Shown here: one piece after another, positions 16,121 through 25,239 of the stretch
Layout: each line of letters begins with the position of its first letter
Numbering within the stretch: position 1 is the first letter of the stretch
NCBI GenBank assembly: GCA_963717155.1
Contig: OY970326.1
Span: 496,001 to 560,000, forward strand
DNA from: G963717155 sp963717155
Lineage (GTDB): Bacteria; Actinomycetota; Thermoleophilia; Gaiellales; JALYLC01
Reading direction: 5' to 3'
DNA length: 64,000 nucleotides
Notes under the pieces: generated by a model
What the model was told of the DNA's origin: nothing
Seen by the model: only the letters and a program-made list of their open reading frames with translations
The model's database searches: none
Position numbers and translations under genes: made by a program

Positions 16121-17788
16121 CTACTTAGCGGGGAAGTGCCGACTCACTTCGTCGGCCATGGGCAGTTTCGGCTTGATGACGACGTTGTTGCTCGCCGACA
16201 TCACCTTGTTGTCGAAGGCCATCTGAACGACGGCGTTGGCGAACCCCTTCGACATGAACTCGAGCACGTTCGGGTCGTTGTTCGAGAGGTTGTCGCACCA
16301 CCGGAACGGGTTGTCGACGCATCCCCCGTCGAAGGTCCCGAGGTTGCCCTCGAAGTTGCCGACAGTACCGCCGAACAGGTTGACCTCTGCCTGGGTCTTG
16401 CAGCAGTCCTGTCCCGTCAGCACGCCGCTGGCGGGGATTCCAACGGCGTTGAAGTTGATCGCATCAGTTCCAACCGGCGAGAACAGCTCGTGGTTGAGCC
16501 CAATCGAGCTGAAGTACGAGATCATCTGATCCCGTGCGACTGTCGACGCCTTGTAGACGCGGTTCGGGAAGGTCTGCGAGGAGGTGCCCGTGAACAGATC
16601 TGGTCCCGCCGGGTCGAGGACGCCGACGGTGTAGTTCGGCGTGGCCGTCACGTCGGCGTCGAGGTCGTAGCCGATGTGGCTCACCTCGCTCGGCGACAGG
16701 TTGTCGACGTAGTACTTGGAGCCCAGCAGGCCGATCTCTTCGCCGCCGAACCAGATGAACCGCAGGTGGTTCAGGGGATTGACGTTCTTCATCATCCTGG
16801 CGATGTCGAGGATGGTCGCGGAGCCGGAGGCGTTGTCCAGCATTCCCGCGCCGTAGATCGCGTCCAGGTGCGCGTCGATGACCACGGTGTGGTTCTTGTT
16901 GCCGCCTTGCGAGTCGGCTATGACGTTGTAGTCATCACGGGCCGGGTCGGTGATCGCGTGGACGGTGAGGTTCATCACCGGTAGCGCGGTCCCGCCCTGT
17001 ATCGCGGCCTGGTACTGCTGGTAGAGGTCGGAGCCGACGGCGAAGGGCGTGAACGCCACCGGGACGGTCGCGTTGATGGGGTTCCCGTTTGCGTCCACGA
17101 GGCTGCCCGACAGTGGCCCGGTGCGGCCCGGGTTGCCCTCGTTGAAGATGATCACGCCGGTCGCCCCGGCGGCCTGTGCGTTCAGCACCTTCACGCCGAA
17201 GTTGCACCCGCCGCGTTGGATGAGGGCGACCCGACCCGACACGAAACCGCTGAAGTCGGCCGCGGTGCATCCACTCGTCGAACTCGAGGTCGGCGTCGGC
17301 GGGATCACGATTCCGCCGGCCGGTTGGAGATCCGCATTCGTGTCGCCCTGAGCCGGGCCGGGGTTGAAGTCCACACCGACCTGGTAGTCGTGAGGGGTCG
17401 GTGAGACCTCGCTCAAGACCGGGACACCGACGTAGGAGAAGTACGGGATCTTGTACGTCTGGATCGTGACGTTGTATCCCCATTGCTTCATCAGGTTCGC
17501 GACGTAGTCTGCAGACGCCTTGTAGCCCGGCTCGCCGGAGTTCCGCGACGCGTGCCCGTCAGCGCCCGGATTGGCGTCTGCGATCGCCTGGAAGTCCTGC
17601 ATGTACGACCACAGGTCGTCTTTCTGGATGCATGGCAAGAGCTTGCTCGGCGTGTCGTTCACCTGGGCGTCGCACTGAGCTGACGTGATCGCCGTGGCGC
17701 TACTCGCCCCGGAAACCCCCACTGCTACTGCGACGCACAGCAGCACAACCAACGATGCAAGCCGACGGAACCTCAGATGTTGGGTCAT
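16121..17788 (-). CDS. Secreted M28-family aminopeptidase with PA domain
   Basis: A 555-residue exported metallopeptidase. Signal peptide in residues 1-32 (SLVVLLCVAVAVGVSGASSA). A PA insert follows (VALIQRGGCNFGVKVLNAQA near residues 200-225), then the M28 domain: VIDAHLDAIYGAGMLDNASG (HxD and D ligands), WFGGEEIGLLGSKYY (general base and ligand Glu) and LDADV. The usual final His (YHxxCD) reads PFRWCDNLSN here, so the last zinc ligand is not visible. Two Cys pairs suggest disulfides. Start chosen at ATG 17788 with AGGAAGAG. Expected to trim peptides outside the cell; the reduced ligand set is a caution. Confidence 0.85.
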   Translation of the reverse strand: MTQHLRFRRLASLVVLLCVAVAVGVSGASSATAITSAQCDAQVNDTPSKLLPCIQKDDLWSYMQDFQAIADANPGADGHASRNSGEPGYKASADYVANLMKQWGYNVTIQTYKIPYFSYVGVPVLSEVSPTPHDYQVGVDFNPGPAQGDTNADLQPAGGIVIPPTPTSSSTSGCTAADFSGFVSGRVALIQRGGCNFGVKVLNAQAAGATGVIIFNEGNPGRTGPLSGSLVDANGNPINATVPVAFTPFAVGSDLYQQYQAAIQGGTALPVMNLTVHAITDPARDDYNVIADSQGGNKNHTVVIDAHLDAIYGAGMLDNASGSATILDIARMMKNVNPLNHLRFIWFGGEEIGLLGSKYYVDNLSPSEVSHIGYDLDADVTATPNYTVGVLDPAGPDLFTGTSSQTFPNRVYKASTVARDQMISYFSSIGLNHELFSPVGTDAINFNAVGIPASGVLTGQDCCKTQAEVNLFGGTVGNFEGNLGTFDGGCVDNPFRWCDNLSNNDPNVLEFMSKGFANAVVQMAFDNKVMSASNNVVIKPKLPMADEVSRHFPAK

Positions 17789-18003
17789 CTGCTCTTCCTT
17801 TCGTAGCTTCACTGGCGCACGAAGGCGGCGCTGCCCCCAGGCGCATCCGTCCTGCCGCGCGCTCCAATACCCGGAACGACGAGAACGAAACCCCCTATGA
17901 CGCAGTCCGGGACTGCGAGAAGGCGCGCGGGCTTCGTCCGCCACGACACGGGCGTCGGCGACGACGACGTCCGGCCGGCACTGCTCAACAGCGTCACGCG
18001 GCG

Positions 18004-18174
18004 CGCGACCGTCCCGAGATTGGCCTGCTTGCGCTCAGCGACGACCGCGATCCCGGACCCGCCCTCGCGCTCTTTCGTCGCGGCGTGACCGGCCGCGGCT
18101 ACCTTCCCAAACAGCGCGTCGCGGACTCCGACGACTTCGCTCGTGCGGTGTGCGCGATCGCGCACGGAGGCTAA
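18004..18174 (+). pseudogene. Response-regulator receiver-domain relic
   Basis: The frame reads IGLLALSDDRDPGPALALFR, then GRGYLPKQRVADSDDFARAV up to TAA. This matches the last third of NarL-type receiver domains (compare LVLSHY..., GYLLKDRV in the intact regulator at 18815-19459). The phosphoacceptor region and the output HTH are absent. The interval 17789-18003 shows no gene. Confidence 0.5.
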
Positions 18175-18288
18175 GCCCGGCGCCCAGCGAGGTGAGCGTG
18201 TGCGCGTGCGCGCGCGAGTCAGTCACAGCACCTCGAGCGCTATGCTCTGGAGCGATCATGAGCTTCCTAACGACCTCGGGATGAGCTG

Positions 18289-18582
18289 ATGGACTCCCTT
18301 CCGGCAGTCGTGCTGTGCGACGCCTTGACGAAGCGGGGCGATCCGTGCCGCGCTCAGGTTGGGGCGAATGGCTACGCGTCGGCGCTAATCGCGCAGGGCG
18401 AGGACGTCGGCTACGTCAGCCGCACCCTCGGCCATGCGAGCGCCGCGACGACGCTCCGCGTCTACGCGCATGCGTTCGACCACGCGCGACATGCGACGGC
18501 CGCGAGCGCTCGCCTCGAGGCCACCTTCGGCGCGATCGTCAGCGGCGACCGGCCGTCGGGCACGGTGCTGGCGCTGCGGTGA
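18289..18582 (+). pseudogene. Chimeric ORF: Cys-motif N-terminus plus tyrosine-recombinase tail
   Basis: Residues 1-27 (CDALTKRGDPCRAQVGANG) match the start of small phage-type proteins with a C-x8-C signature. From residue 28 on the sequence is the C-terminal end of a tyrosine recombinase: YASALIAQGEDVGYVSRTLG, HASAATTLRVYAHAFDHA, with the catalytic H and Y visible. The recombinase RxxR motif and core are missing. The two parts are in one open frame, so a short chimeric protein could be made. The 18590-18814 gap holds nothing else. Confidence 0.55.
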
Positions 18583-18814
18583 TCTAGTCGTGGCCGGGCA
18601 CGCTCCTGCTCGAGACCGATCGGTGCGACCTCGACTAGCGCTGTACGCGGCCTCGACACGTACTCGTGAAACATGCTTCGCACTGGACAGACGCGCCTCG
18701 CCCCTGACACCGTCGATGAACCGCTCAACGGAAACCACCTCGCCGATGTTCAGCAGCAGGATCGCAAGCAGCGCCCGCTCGTCTTCGCGCTCACCCCAGC
18801 AACGAGCCCGAGCG

Positions 18815-19459
18815 TCAGGCGCGGAGGTATGTGAGGACGGCGCGCACGCGGCGGTTGTGTGCGGTATCGGCGGGGAGGTCGAGTTTGCGCAGGATGTGGC
18901 GGACGTGCGTCTCGACGGTGTTTGGGGTCAGCCAGAGGCGGTCGGCGATGCCGCGATCGGTCAGACCTTCGGCCATCAGGCCGAGGACTCCTCGTTCTCG
19001 CTCTGTGAGCTCGTCGAGTGGGTTTGGGTCGCGACGGCGGTTCACGAGTGAGTCGATGAGTTCACGGTCGACGACGACTTCTCCGGCGGCCACCCGGTGT
19101 AGGGCGTCGATCAATTCGCTGGTGTCCATGACGCGGTCCTTGAGGAGATAGCCGGCGCGTCCGGCGTCTGCCTCGAGCAGCCGCAAGGCGTAGCTCGCTT
19201 CGATGTAGTGGCTGAGCACGAGAACGCCCGTGGCCGGAAACTGCTTGCGGATGATGGCAGCAGCGGCGAGTCCCTCGTCTGTATGGGTCGGGGGCATGCG
19301 AATGTCGACGATGGCCACCTCTGGCTTCGCTCGTTCGACGAGCTCGAGCAGAGCGGTGGCGTCGCCGGCATCGCCGCAGATTTCGATGCCGGCTTCGCCG
19401 AGCAGTCGCGCGAGACCGTGGCGCAGGAGCGGGGTGTCGTCGGCGATTACGACGCGCAT
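18815..19459 (-). CDS. NarL/FixJ-family response regulator
   Basis: A 214-residue regulator. Receiver domain at residues 1-120 (MRVVIADDTPLLRHGLARLL, phosphoacceptor Asp in VAIVDIRMPP, Lys in YLLKDRV) and LuxR-type HTH at about 150-205 (LTERERGVLGLMAEGLTDRG, NTVETHVRHILRKL). It overlaps the end of the histidine kinase gene by 13 bases, so it is the last gene of a three-gene operon (receiver, kinase, regulator). Expected to bind DNA after phosphorylation by that kinase. Target genes cannot be read from the sequence. Confidence 0.95.
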   Translation of the reverse strand: MRVVIADDTPLLRHGLARLLGEAGIEICGDAGDATALLELVERAKPEVAIVDIRMPPTHTDEGLAAAAIIRKQFPATGVLVLSHYIEASYALRLLEADAGRAGYLLKDRVMDTSELIDALHRVAAGEVVVDRELIDSLVNRRRDPNPLDELTERERGVLGLMAEGLTDRGIADRLWLTPNTVETHVRHILRKLDLPADTAHNRRVRAVLTYLRA

Positions 19460-21171
19460 GGGATCTCGGCGCGGAGGCGAGTCCCCTCGCCGAGCGGACT
19501 GTCGAGTGCCAAGCAGCCGTCGAGTGCGCCCACCCTGTCGGCGAGACCGCGCAAGCCGGACCCTCCCGCCGGATCGGCGCCGCCGACGCCGTCGTCACGA
19601 ACTTCGATGAGAAGTTGCCCGTCGGCGAGGTGGCTCAGCGTTACCCAGGCCTTCGTCGCGTGGGCATACTTCGCGACGTTGACGAGCGCTTCGGCGACGA
19701 CGAAGTACGCGGCCGTTTCGACGTGCGGAGGCAGCCTTTCCGCCGAATCCTGTATCTCGACGGGAAGCGGGGCGCGGTCGGCAAGCGTTCTCACAGCAGC
19801 GCACAGCCCCTGGTCGGTGAGGACTGCGGGGTGGATCCCTCGCGCGAGTTCGCGCAGCTCGGAGAGCGCTTGTCGTAGCTCGGTTTCTGTCTCGCTGACC
19901 AGCAGCTCAGCCCCGGCGTCTCCCTCGACGCGCGCGTGCAGCAGCTGCAGGGCCATTCCCAGCCCGAGCAGCCGTTGTTGCGCACCGTCGTGCAGGTCGC
20001 GTTCGAGGCGTCGACGCTCCTCATCCGCGCTGCGCACGACCCTGGCCCGCGAGTCGCGCAGCTCTGCCAGTTGCGCGCGTAGTTGCACTTGCAGTCGCTC
20101 GTTTTCGAGGGCGAAGCGTGCGGCCGAGCCCGCGGCCTCGATCAGCGCGGGCTGATCCAGGAACACGGGATCGTGCACGATTGCGGCGAGCTTCTCGCCG
20201 ACCAGCGTGACTGCGCGGTCGTTGTTCTGCGGAAGACTCATCTCGGCGCCGCTCTCATCTGACCAGACGTTTCGATCGGGCAGCCAGAGTAGGAGTTCGA
20301 GTGTCGGATCGCCGATCGCGCGCGAGAGCGCATTCCGGACGCTAGCTGCGCCGCCTTTGCCGAGCTCGACCACGAGGTCGCCAACGACGCCGCGCGCCCG
20401 GCGCGTTGCCAATAGCCCGAGGAGTGCCGCCAATGCGAACGCGATCTGGCCAACGTTGAGGACGTAGGACTCGAGCGTGTTCCAGTTCTGATTGTGGTAG
20501 AGGATCGAAAGCAGGTACACGATGTACGCCACGCCGGTCATTGCGCCGACCAGGATCAGTGGCCCCATCGTCCGGCGCGCCCCGCGGCTTGCGTGCCGCA
20601 GGCGGTTGAGTGCAAAGGCGATCAAGATCGGCATCGCCACGACGATTTCGATCGTCCAGCCGCGGTTCCAGGCGTCGATCGAAAACCACGGCGGAGGGCC
20701 TGTGTAGAGATATGAACGCGGGAACGCGGACCAGAGGAGGTTCCCGGCGTTCTGTACGACCTGGGCGACGTAGCCCGCGAGCAGCAGGAACCAGAAAGCC
20801 GCGCGGTTGTCGATGCGCCTGCGTGGGTAGGCGAGCGTGAACTGCGAGACGACGATCCCACCGAAGTTGAATGTCGCCCAGCCGATCGTCACGATCGCAA
20901 GCGAGTTCGGGAACGCGAACATGAGATCGGCAGGCAGGTACAGCATCGGCCAGGCGAAGGCCAACGGGCCGAGCTGCGTTGCCGGGCGCCACGCCCAAAT
21001 CCACAAACCGACCGCAGCCCCGCAGACCACCATCAGTTCGAACGTCACGGTCGTGCCGCTCAGTGCGCCGTTCGAAGCCTGCCCGGCGACGTCCACGGCA
21101 ACCAGCCCGACCGCGACCAGCAACGCCAGCCACCAGGCCGGCGTCCTCCGCCCGGAACTCCACCAGGTCAT
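19447..21171 (-). CDS. Membrane sensor histidine kinase (HisKA_3/NarX type)
   Basis: A 574-residue kinase. About eight hydrophobic segments cover residues 10-260. A linker follows, then the HisKA_3 dimerisation domain with the phosphoacceptor His in EERRRLERDLHDGAQQRLLG. The HATPase domain comes next (VVAEALVNVAKYAHA N-box, VRDDGVGG G1 box, GSGLRGLADRVGAL). The upstream stop overlaps its ATG by four bases and it overlaps the regulator downstream. The multi-helix N-terminus points to an intramembrane or redox/lipid signal. Intact. Confidence 0.95.
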   Translation of the reverse strand: MTWWSSGRRTPAWWLALLVAVGLVAVDVAGQASNGALSGTTVTFELMVVCGAAVGLWIWAWRPATQLGPLAFAWPMLYLPADLMFAFPNSLAIVTIGWATFNFGGIVVSQFTLAYPRRRIDNRAAFWFLLLAGYVAQVVQNAGNLLWSAFPRSYLYTGPPPWFSIDAWNRGWTIEIVVAMPILIAFALNRLRHASRGARRTMGPLILVGAMTGVAYIVYLLSILYHNQNWNTLESYVLNVGQIAFALAALLGLLATRRARGVVGDLVVELGKGGAASVRNALSRAIGDPTLELLLWLPDRNVWSDESGAEMSLPQNNDRAVTLVGEKLAAIVHDPVFLDQPALIEAAGSAARFALENERLQVQLRAQLAELRDSRARVVRSADEERRRLERDLHDGAQQRLLGLGMALQLLHARVEGDAGAELLVSETETELRQALSELRELARGIHPAVLTDQGLCAAVRTLADRAPLPVEIQDSAERLPPHVETAAYFVVAEALVNVAKYAHATKAWVTLSHLADGQLLIEVRDDGVGGADPAGGSGLRGLADRVGALDGCLALDSPLGEGTRLRAEIPCAS

Positions 21172-21524
21172 GGCTTGCCCACGAGCGCAGCGAACGCTGT
21201 CCCGCTGAACTCGCTCTTGGCGATGAACCCCCGAGCAGGCGCCTCACCCAGCGCCGCACCGAGGTCGCGAGCGCTCCGACTCGACGTCAGGACGACGGCG
21301 CCCCCCGCGAGAGTAGCGAGCTCGTCCGCGACCGCGAAACCCGACATGTCGGGCAGGAGCACATCGAGCAACACGGCCATCGGCCGAAGCGCGCGCGCCG
21401 CCTCGATCGCTGCGGCGCCGTCCTCGGCCTCGCCAATCACCTCGTAGCCGGCGTGCTCAAGGAGTCGCCGCGCGAACTTCCGAAAGGTCGGATGATCATC
21501 GACGATTAAAACCGTGAAGCCCAC
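21168..21524 (-). CDS. Stand-alone receiver-domain protein
   Basis: A 118-residue CheY-like protein: MGFTVLIVDDHPTFRKFARR, phosphoacceptor Asp in AVLLDVLLPDMSG, Ser/Thr switch in VVLTSSRS and Lys in GFIAKSEF. No output domain. First gene of the operon, coupled to the kinase by ATGA overlap. Likely a phosphate sink or allosteric partner of the kinase, competing with the LuxR-type regulator. Confidence 0.9.
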   Translation of the reverse strand: MGFTVLIVDDHPTFRKFARRLLEHAGYEVIGEAEDGAAAIEAARALRPMAVLLDVLLPDMSGFAVADELATLAGGAVVLTSSRSARDLGAALGEAPARGFIAKSEFSGTAFAALVGKP

Positions 21525-21683
21525 TCGCCGATCCTACAGAGCGCTCAACCCACATCCCATCCCGGTTTCCCCTGAGTTCTTCGCGACCTCAGGGATTTCC
21601 GTGACGACGGGCGCCAGCCGCCGACCTAGCTTCAGCGCATCGGCAACTGGAGGGGGCAGATCCTCCTCCGCAAGGAGGCTTCG

Positions 21684-22166
21684 ATGTTCAACAAGACCAG
21701 TGTGATGGCACTCGCGATCACCATCGGCGCGGTGTTCGCGGCGGCCTCGTTCGCCTCGGACAACCGCGCGTCTGGCCACGCGCGGCCGCTGACCGCCTTC
21801 GCTGTCGTGACCGCGTTCACGCAGGTCGACGTCGACGGTGACGGCAAGCTCAGCGTCGGGGACGAGCTCGTCCTGCAGGCCAACGACTACGACAAGCCCG
21901 GCGGCACGCAGATCGGCACCGGCACCGTCACCTGTGTGGCCATCGATGCGGCCGCGGGCAACTTCGACTGCCAAGGCTCTGACGTTCTCGCTGGCGGAGA
22001 GATCCGCGAAAGCGGGCGCATTGTCGGCGACGACCCGACTCATTTCCACTGGGCCATCACTGGCGGGACCGGCAAGTACCGCGGTGCGGGCGGGCAGCTC
22101 GACGGGACGTTCGTCAACGCCGATCTCTCACAGGCGACGATCACGTTCACCCTGCTCGACCGATGA
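21684..22166 (+). CDS. Secreted allene-oxide-cyclase-barrel-like protein
   Basis: A 160-residue protein with AAGGAGG upstream. Residues 1-25 are a signal peptide (MALAITIGAVFAAASFASD). The mature part has the barrel pattern GTGTVTCVAIDAAAGNFDCQ, WAITGGTGKYRGAGGQLDGT and ATITFTLLD, as in AOC-like/dirigent-fold proteins. The two Cys probably form a disulfide. Role outside the cell unknown; in bacteria these barrels occur in secondary metabolism and as orphans. Divergent from the two-component operon. Confidence 0.75.
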   Translation: MFNKTSVMALAITIGAVFAAASFASDNRASGHARPLTAFAVVTAFTQVDVDGDGKLSVGDELVLQANDYDKPGGTQIGTGTVTCVAIDAAAGNFDCQGSDVLAGGEIRESGRIVGDDPTHFHWAITGGTGKYRGAGGQLDGTFVNADLSQATITFTLLDR

Positions 22167-22215
22167 ACAACGGATCTCTCCGTCCTCTCCGCGAGGAGTA
22201 ACGCAACAGTTTGAC

Positions 22216-22249
22216 CGTGACGCGCTCGGCCGCCGCCGGGCGCGTCACG
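22216..22249 (+). terminator. Hairpin after the secreted barrel gene
   Basis: Perfect 10-bp stem CGTGACGCGC / GCGCGTCACG with a GC-rich loop, 50 bases past the stop at 22166. No T run, so the terminator role is inferred from position. Confidence 0.5.
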
Positions 22250-22290
22250 ATCTTGCGCATCAGCAACTCCGGCGCGAGCAACGCTAGGCC

Positions 22291-22593
22291 GTGCTCTGCG
22301 TGTGTCCGATGGTCGCCCGCATGGAGCTCCGCCGCGCGAGCACACGGATGCGCGACTTCCACGCCGAGCGTCGCCGCCAAGGGCTTCGCCGCCGCGATGC
22401 GGTACCCGCCGAGATCGTCGATCGCATGCTCGCGATGCGCGAGCAGGGACTTTCGTACGAGCGCATCGGCCAGACGCTCGACGCCGAGGGCATCCCGACC
22501 GCGACCGGCGGTAAGCGATGGTGGCCGATGACGGTGCGAAGTGCAGCGCTGGCTCGCAGCCGCGAACTTGCCGACCAGGCAGCGGGCGCGTGA
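22291..22593 (+). CDS. Stand-alone serine-recombinase C-terminal DNA-binding domain
   Basis: A 100-residue open frame (alternative ATG at 22321). The C-terminal two thirds, VPAEIVDRMLAMREQGLSYE, RIGQTLDAEGIPTATGGKRW, WPMTVRSAALARSRELADQ, are the helix-turn-helix of resolvases. The catalytic domain is missing, but unlike the other relics this frame is unbroken and has its own helical N-terminus. It could be a domesticated DNA-binding protein or simply a cleanly truncated relic. Confidence 0.5.
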   Translation: MLCVCPMVARMELRRASTRMRDFHAERRRQGLRRRDAVPAEIVDRMLAMREQGLSYERIGQTLDAEGIPTATGGKRWWPMTVRSAALARSRELADQAAGA

Positions 22594-22777
22594 ACAACCG
22601 CGTGCTCGCTCTGCCAGTGCGGTGATCAGCAGCGACGGGTTCACGCCGGGTTGGCCGGCATCAGGCTGGCGTCCCTGGAGTTGCTGAGTTGCGTCAGCAA
22701 GCCCTGATCGCGCTTGCGAAGCCTTGGGATTGCGCTTTCGGCGTGCGGCGCGCGCGGGCCGGGCTATAGTCCGCTCG

Positions 22778-23452
22778 GTGCTCGCGGCGCTCGCGGTCGT
22801 TATCCCGCTCGGGCTGGGCGGAGCGGTGAGCCCCGTCATGTTGACGGAGCAAACCGTGCTTCTCGCCGGACCCGCCGGTGGTAGAGCAGGGGTGCGTTAC
22901 GCCGCCGGTGTGGTTCTCATCACGTTTGTGATCGTCGTCGCCATCGTGCTGTTCGGTCGCGCGATCTCGCTCCCGACCGAGCCGCACCTCGACGCGACCC
23001 TCGACCTCGTCCTCGGCCTGGTCTTGGTCAACGTGGCTGTTCTCGTTCTCGTCTTGGGACGGCGCCGGGGAGGGTCGCCGAGTCGCAAGGGCGGTGACGT
23101 GCGGGGTGCGGGTGGTTCGCGCCAGGCGCGGGCGGCGTTTGCGTTCGGCGTGTTCGCCATGGGGACGAACATCACGACGCTGGCCCTGATCGTACCGGCC
23201 GCCAAGGAGATCTCGAGAGCTGACGTTGAGATCGCAGCAGAGGTGGTGCTCGTCCTCGTGCTCGTCGGCCTCGTTTCCATGCCCGCATGGGTGCCCCTCC
23301 TCCTAACCAGGGTTGCCTCCGGTCCAACCCAGCGTGGGCTTGCAGCCGTGCGCGATCAGATCGCCCGCCGCGGTCGCGGGTTCACCGTCGGCGTGCTCAG
23401 CGCCGCCGGGCTGTTCTTCATCGGACGCGGGCTCATCCGGCTGTTCGGCTGA
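22778..23452 (+). CDS. GAP-family (Sap/LysE-like) membrane protein
   Basis: A 224-residue protein from the GTG at 22778 with six predicted helices: VVIPLGLGGAVSPVMLTEQT, then RAGVRYAAGVVLITFVIVVA, ATLDLVLGLVLVNVAVLVLV and MGTNITTLALIVPAAKEISR. This matches PF11139 GAP/Sap proteins, known from mycobacterial sulfolipid and glycopeptidolipid export. A role in lipid or small-molecule export is inferred from the family. It is followed at once by a recombinase relic. Confidence 0.75.
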   Translation: MLAALAVVIPLGLGGAVSPVMLTEQTVLLAGPAGGRAGVRYAAGVVLITFVIVVAIVLFGRAISLPTEPHLDATLDLVLGLVLVNVAVLVLVLGRRRGGSPSRKGGDVRGAGGSRQARAAFAFGVFAMGTNITTLALIVPAAKEISRADVEIAAEVVLVLVLVGLVSMPAWVPLLLTRVASGPTQRGLAAVRDQIARRGRGFTVGVLSAAGLFFIGRGLIRLFG

Positions 23453-23486
23453 TGCTGCCGCCGCAGAGCGCGTCGATCCGCTCGAC

Positions 23487-23650
23487 GTGATGGGCTCCGC
23501 GGCTCAGTGGGAGCGGCGGATCATCTCGCAGCGCACGAAAGACGCGCTCGCCGTCAAGCGCGCGCAGGGTGTCCGGCTCGGGCCAAGTGGTGGCCGGCGA
23601 CGGTGCGGAAGGCGCTCGCGGGGCAGGATGCCGCCACGCTCGTCGCGTAG
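23487..23650 (+). pseudogene. Serine-recombinase relic 2 with internal deletion
   Basis: VMGSAAQWERRIISQRTKDA and LAVKRAQGVRLG are joined directly, in a shifted frame, to KWWPATVRKALAGQDAATLV and a stop. About 45 residues of the HTH are missing at the junction near 23582. The catalytic domain upstream is gone. Lies between the GAP and DUF2252 genes. Confidence 0.8.
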
Positions 23651-23790
23651 CTTCACCGAAAGACACCGCGGAGGGGCCAGTGCGGCCACACCCGCTGCTC
23701 GCCCGTAGTACCCAGTCTCGACCTCGAGCTGTCCCGAGCGGTGTCGGCAGCCGACGTGGCATACTCGTAGCCTCCCGGAAAGAGGGTTCG

Positions 23791-25239
23791 ATGAGCACGG
23801 TTCGGTCTGATTCGGGGCCGGCGAGGGTTTCGAAGCGCGGGCGTGCGGCGCGGGTGGTGCCGCACTTGAGCGTGGCGGAGCGGGTGGTGCGGGGTCGTGC
23901 GGCGCGTGCGGATGTGCCGCGGTCGAGCCATGCGGAGTTCGGCCCGACACCGCATCGTCTCGATCCGGTCGCCCTCCTCGAGTCGCAGGCGGCGTCGCGC
24001 GTTCCGGAGCTGGTACCGATCCGCTACGGGCGGATGCTCGTGTCGCCGTTCACGTTCTATCGCGGTGCGGCGCTGATCATGGCGGCCGACCTCGCGGCGA
24101 GCCCGCACTCGGGGTTGCGCGCGCAGCTGTGCGGGGATGCGCACCTGTCGAACTTCGGCGTGTTCGCGTCTCCCGAGCGGCGGTTGGTGTTCGACCTGAA
24201 CGACTTCGACGAGACGCTGCCGGGGCCGTGGGAGTGGGACGTGAAGCGGTTGGCGGCGAGTTTCGAGGTGGCCGGCCGCGAGAACGGCTACTCCGCCAAG
24301 GAGCGGCGGACGATCGTGCTTACCACCGTCGCGGGCTATCGCACCGCCATGCGCGGCTTCGCCGGCATGGGCGCCCTGGATGTGTGGTATTCGCGGCTCG
24401 ACACCGACGATCTGCTCGCCGAGCTGAAGACGCGGATGGCAGCGCGCGCCGAGCAGACGCTCGCGAAGGCCCGGACGCGTGACAGCATGACGAGCTTCGC
24501 CAAGCTCACGCGGCTGGTGGACGGCGAGCCGCAGATCGTGTCCGACGCGCCGCTGATCGAACGGCTCGAGGAGCTCGCGCCCGGACGCGAGGGAGAACCC
24601 ATTAAGGAGTCGCTGCACGCGCTGCTGCGCATCTACCGCCAGTCGCTCGAGACCGACCGGCGCGTCCTCGTCGAACAGTTCCGGCTCGTTGACTTCGCAC
24701 GCAAGGTCGTCGGTGTCGGAAGCGTCGGCACGCGCGCCTGGATCGCGCTGATGCTCGGCCGCGACGAACAAGACCCGCTGTTCCTCCAGTTCAAGGAAGC
24801 CCAGCCCTCGGTGCTCGAGGAGTACACCGCCAGGAGCGAGTTCTCCAACCACGGTCATCGGGTCGTTGCCGGCCAGCGCCTGATGCAGGCAACGAGCGAC
24901 ATCTTCCTCGGCTGGGTCCACGTCGCAAGCGGCATCGACGGCCAGGCGCGAGACTTCTACGGCCGCCAGCTGAAAGACTGGAAGGGCTCCTTCGAGGCCG
25001 ACCGCGCTCTACCGAAAGGCATGGCGGCCTACGGTCGGGTCTGCGGCTGGACACTCGCCCGCGCCCACGCCCGCTCAGGAGACCGCATCGCGATCGGCGC
25101 CTACCTCGGCAGCAGCGACACATTCGACCGCGCCATCGCAGACTTCTCCAACGCCTACGCAGACCAGAACGAACGCGACTACAACGCCCTCAAAAAGGCC
25201 GTCGCCGACGGGCAGGTCGAGGCACGCACCGGCTTGTAG
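23791..25239 (+). CDS. DUF2252 family protein
   Basis: A 482-residue protein typical of DUF2252. Conserved blocks: RYGRMLVSPFTFYRGAALIM, LCGDAHLSNFGVFASPE, DLNDFDETLPGPWEWDVKRL. The GDxHxxNF and DFDE elements recall the catalytic and metal-binding loops of aminoglycoside-phosphotransferase-like kinases, which suggests a kinase-like fold. Full length; the ATG at 23791 fits family starts. Substrate unknown. Earlier in-frame codons run into the recombinase relic and are excluded. Confidence 0.9.
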   Translation: MSTVRSDSGPARVSKRGRAARVVPHLSVAERVVRGRAARADVPRSSHAEFGPTPHRLDPVALLESQAASRVPELVPIRYGRMLVSPFTFYRGAALIMAADLAASPHSGLRAQLCGDAHLSNFGVFASPERRLVFDLNDFDETLPGPWEWDVKRLAASFEVAGRENGYSAKERRTIVLTTVAGYRTAMRGFAGMGALDVWYSRLDTDDLLAELKTRMAARAEQTLAKARTRDSMTSFAKLTRLVDGEPQIVSDAPLIERLEELAPGREGEPIKESLHALLRIYRQSLETDRRVLVEQFRLVDFARKVVGVGSVGTRAWIALMLGRDEQDPLFLQFKEAQPSVLEEYTARSEFSNHGHRVVAGQRLMQATSDIFLGWVHVASGIDGQARDFYGRQLKDWKGSFEADRALPKGMAAYGRVCGWTLARAHARSGDRIAIGAYLGSSDTFDRAIADFSNAYADQNERDYNALKKAVADGQVEARTGL

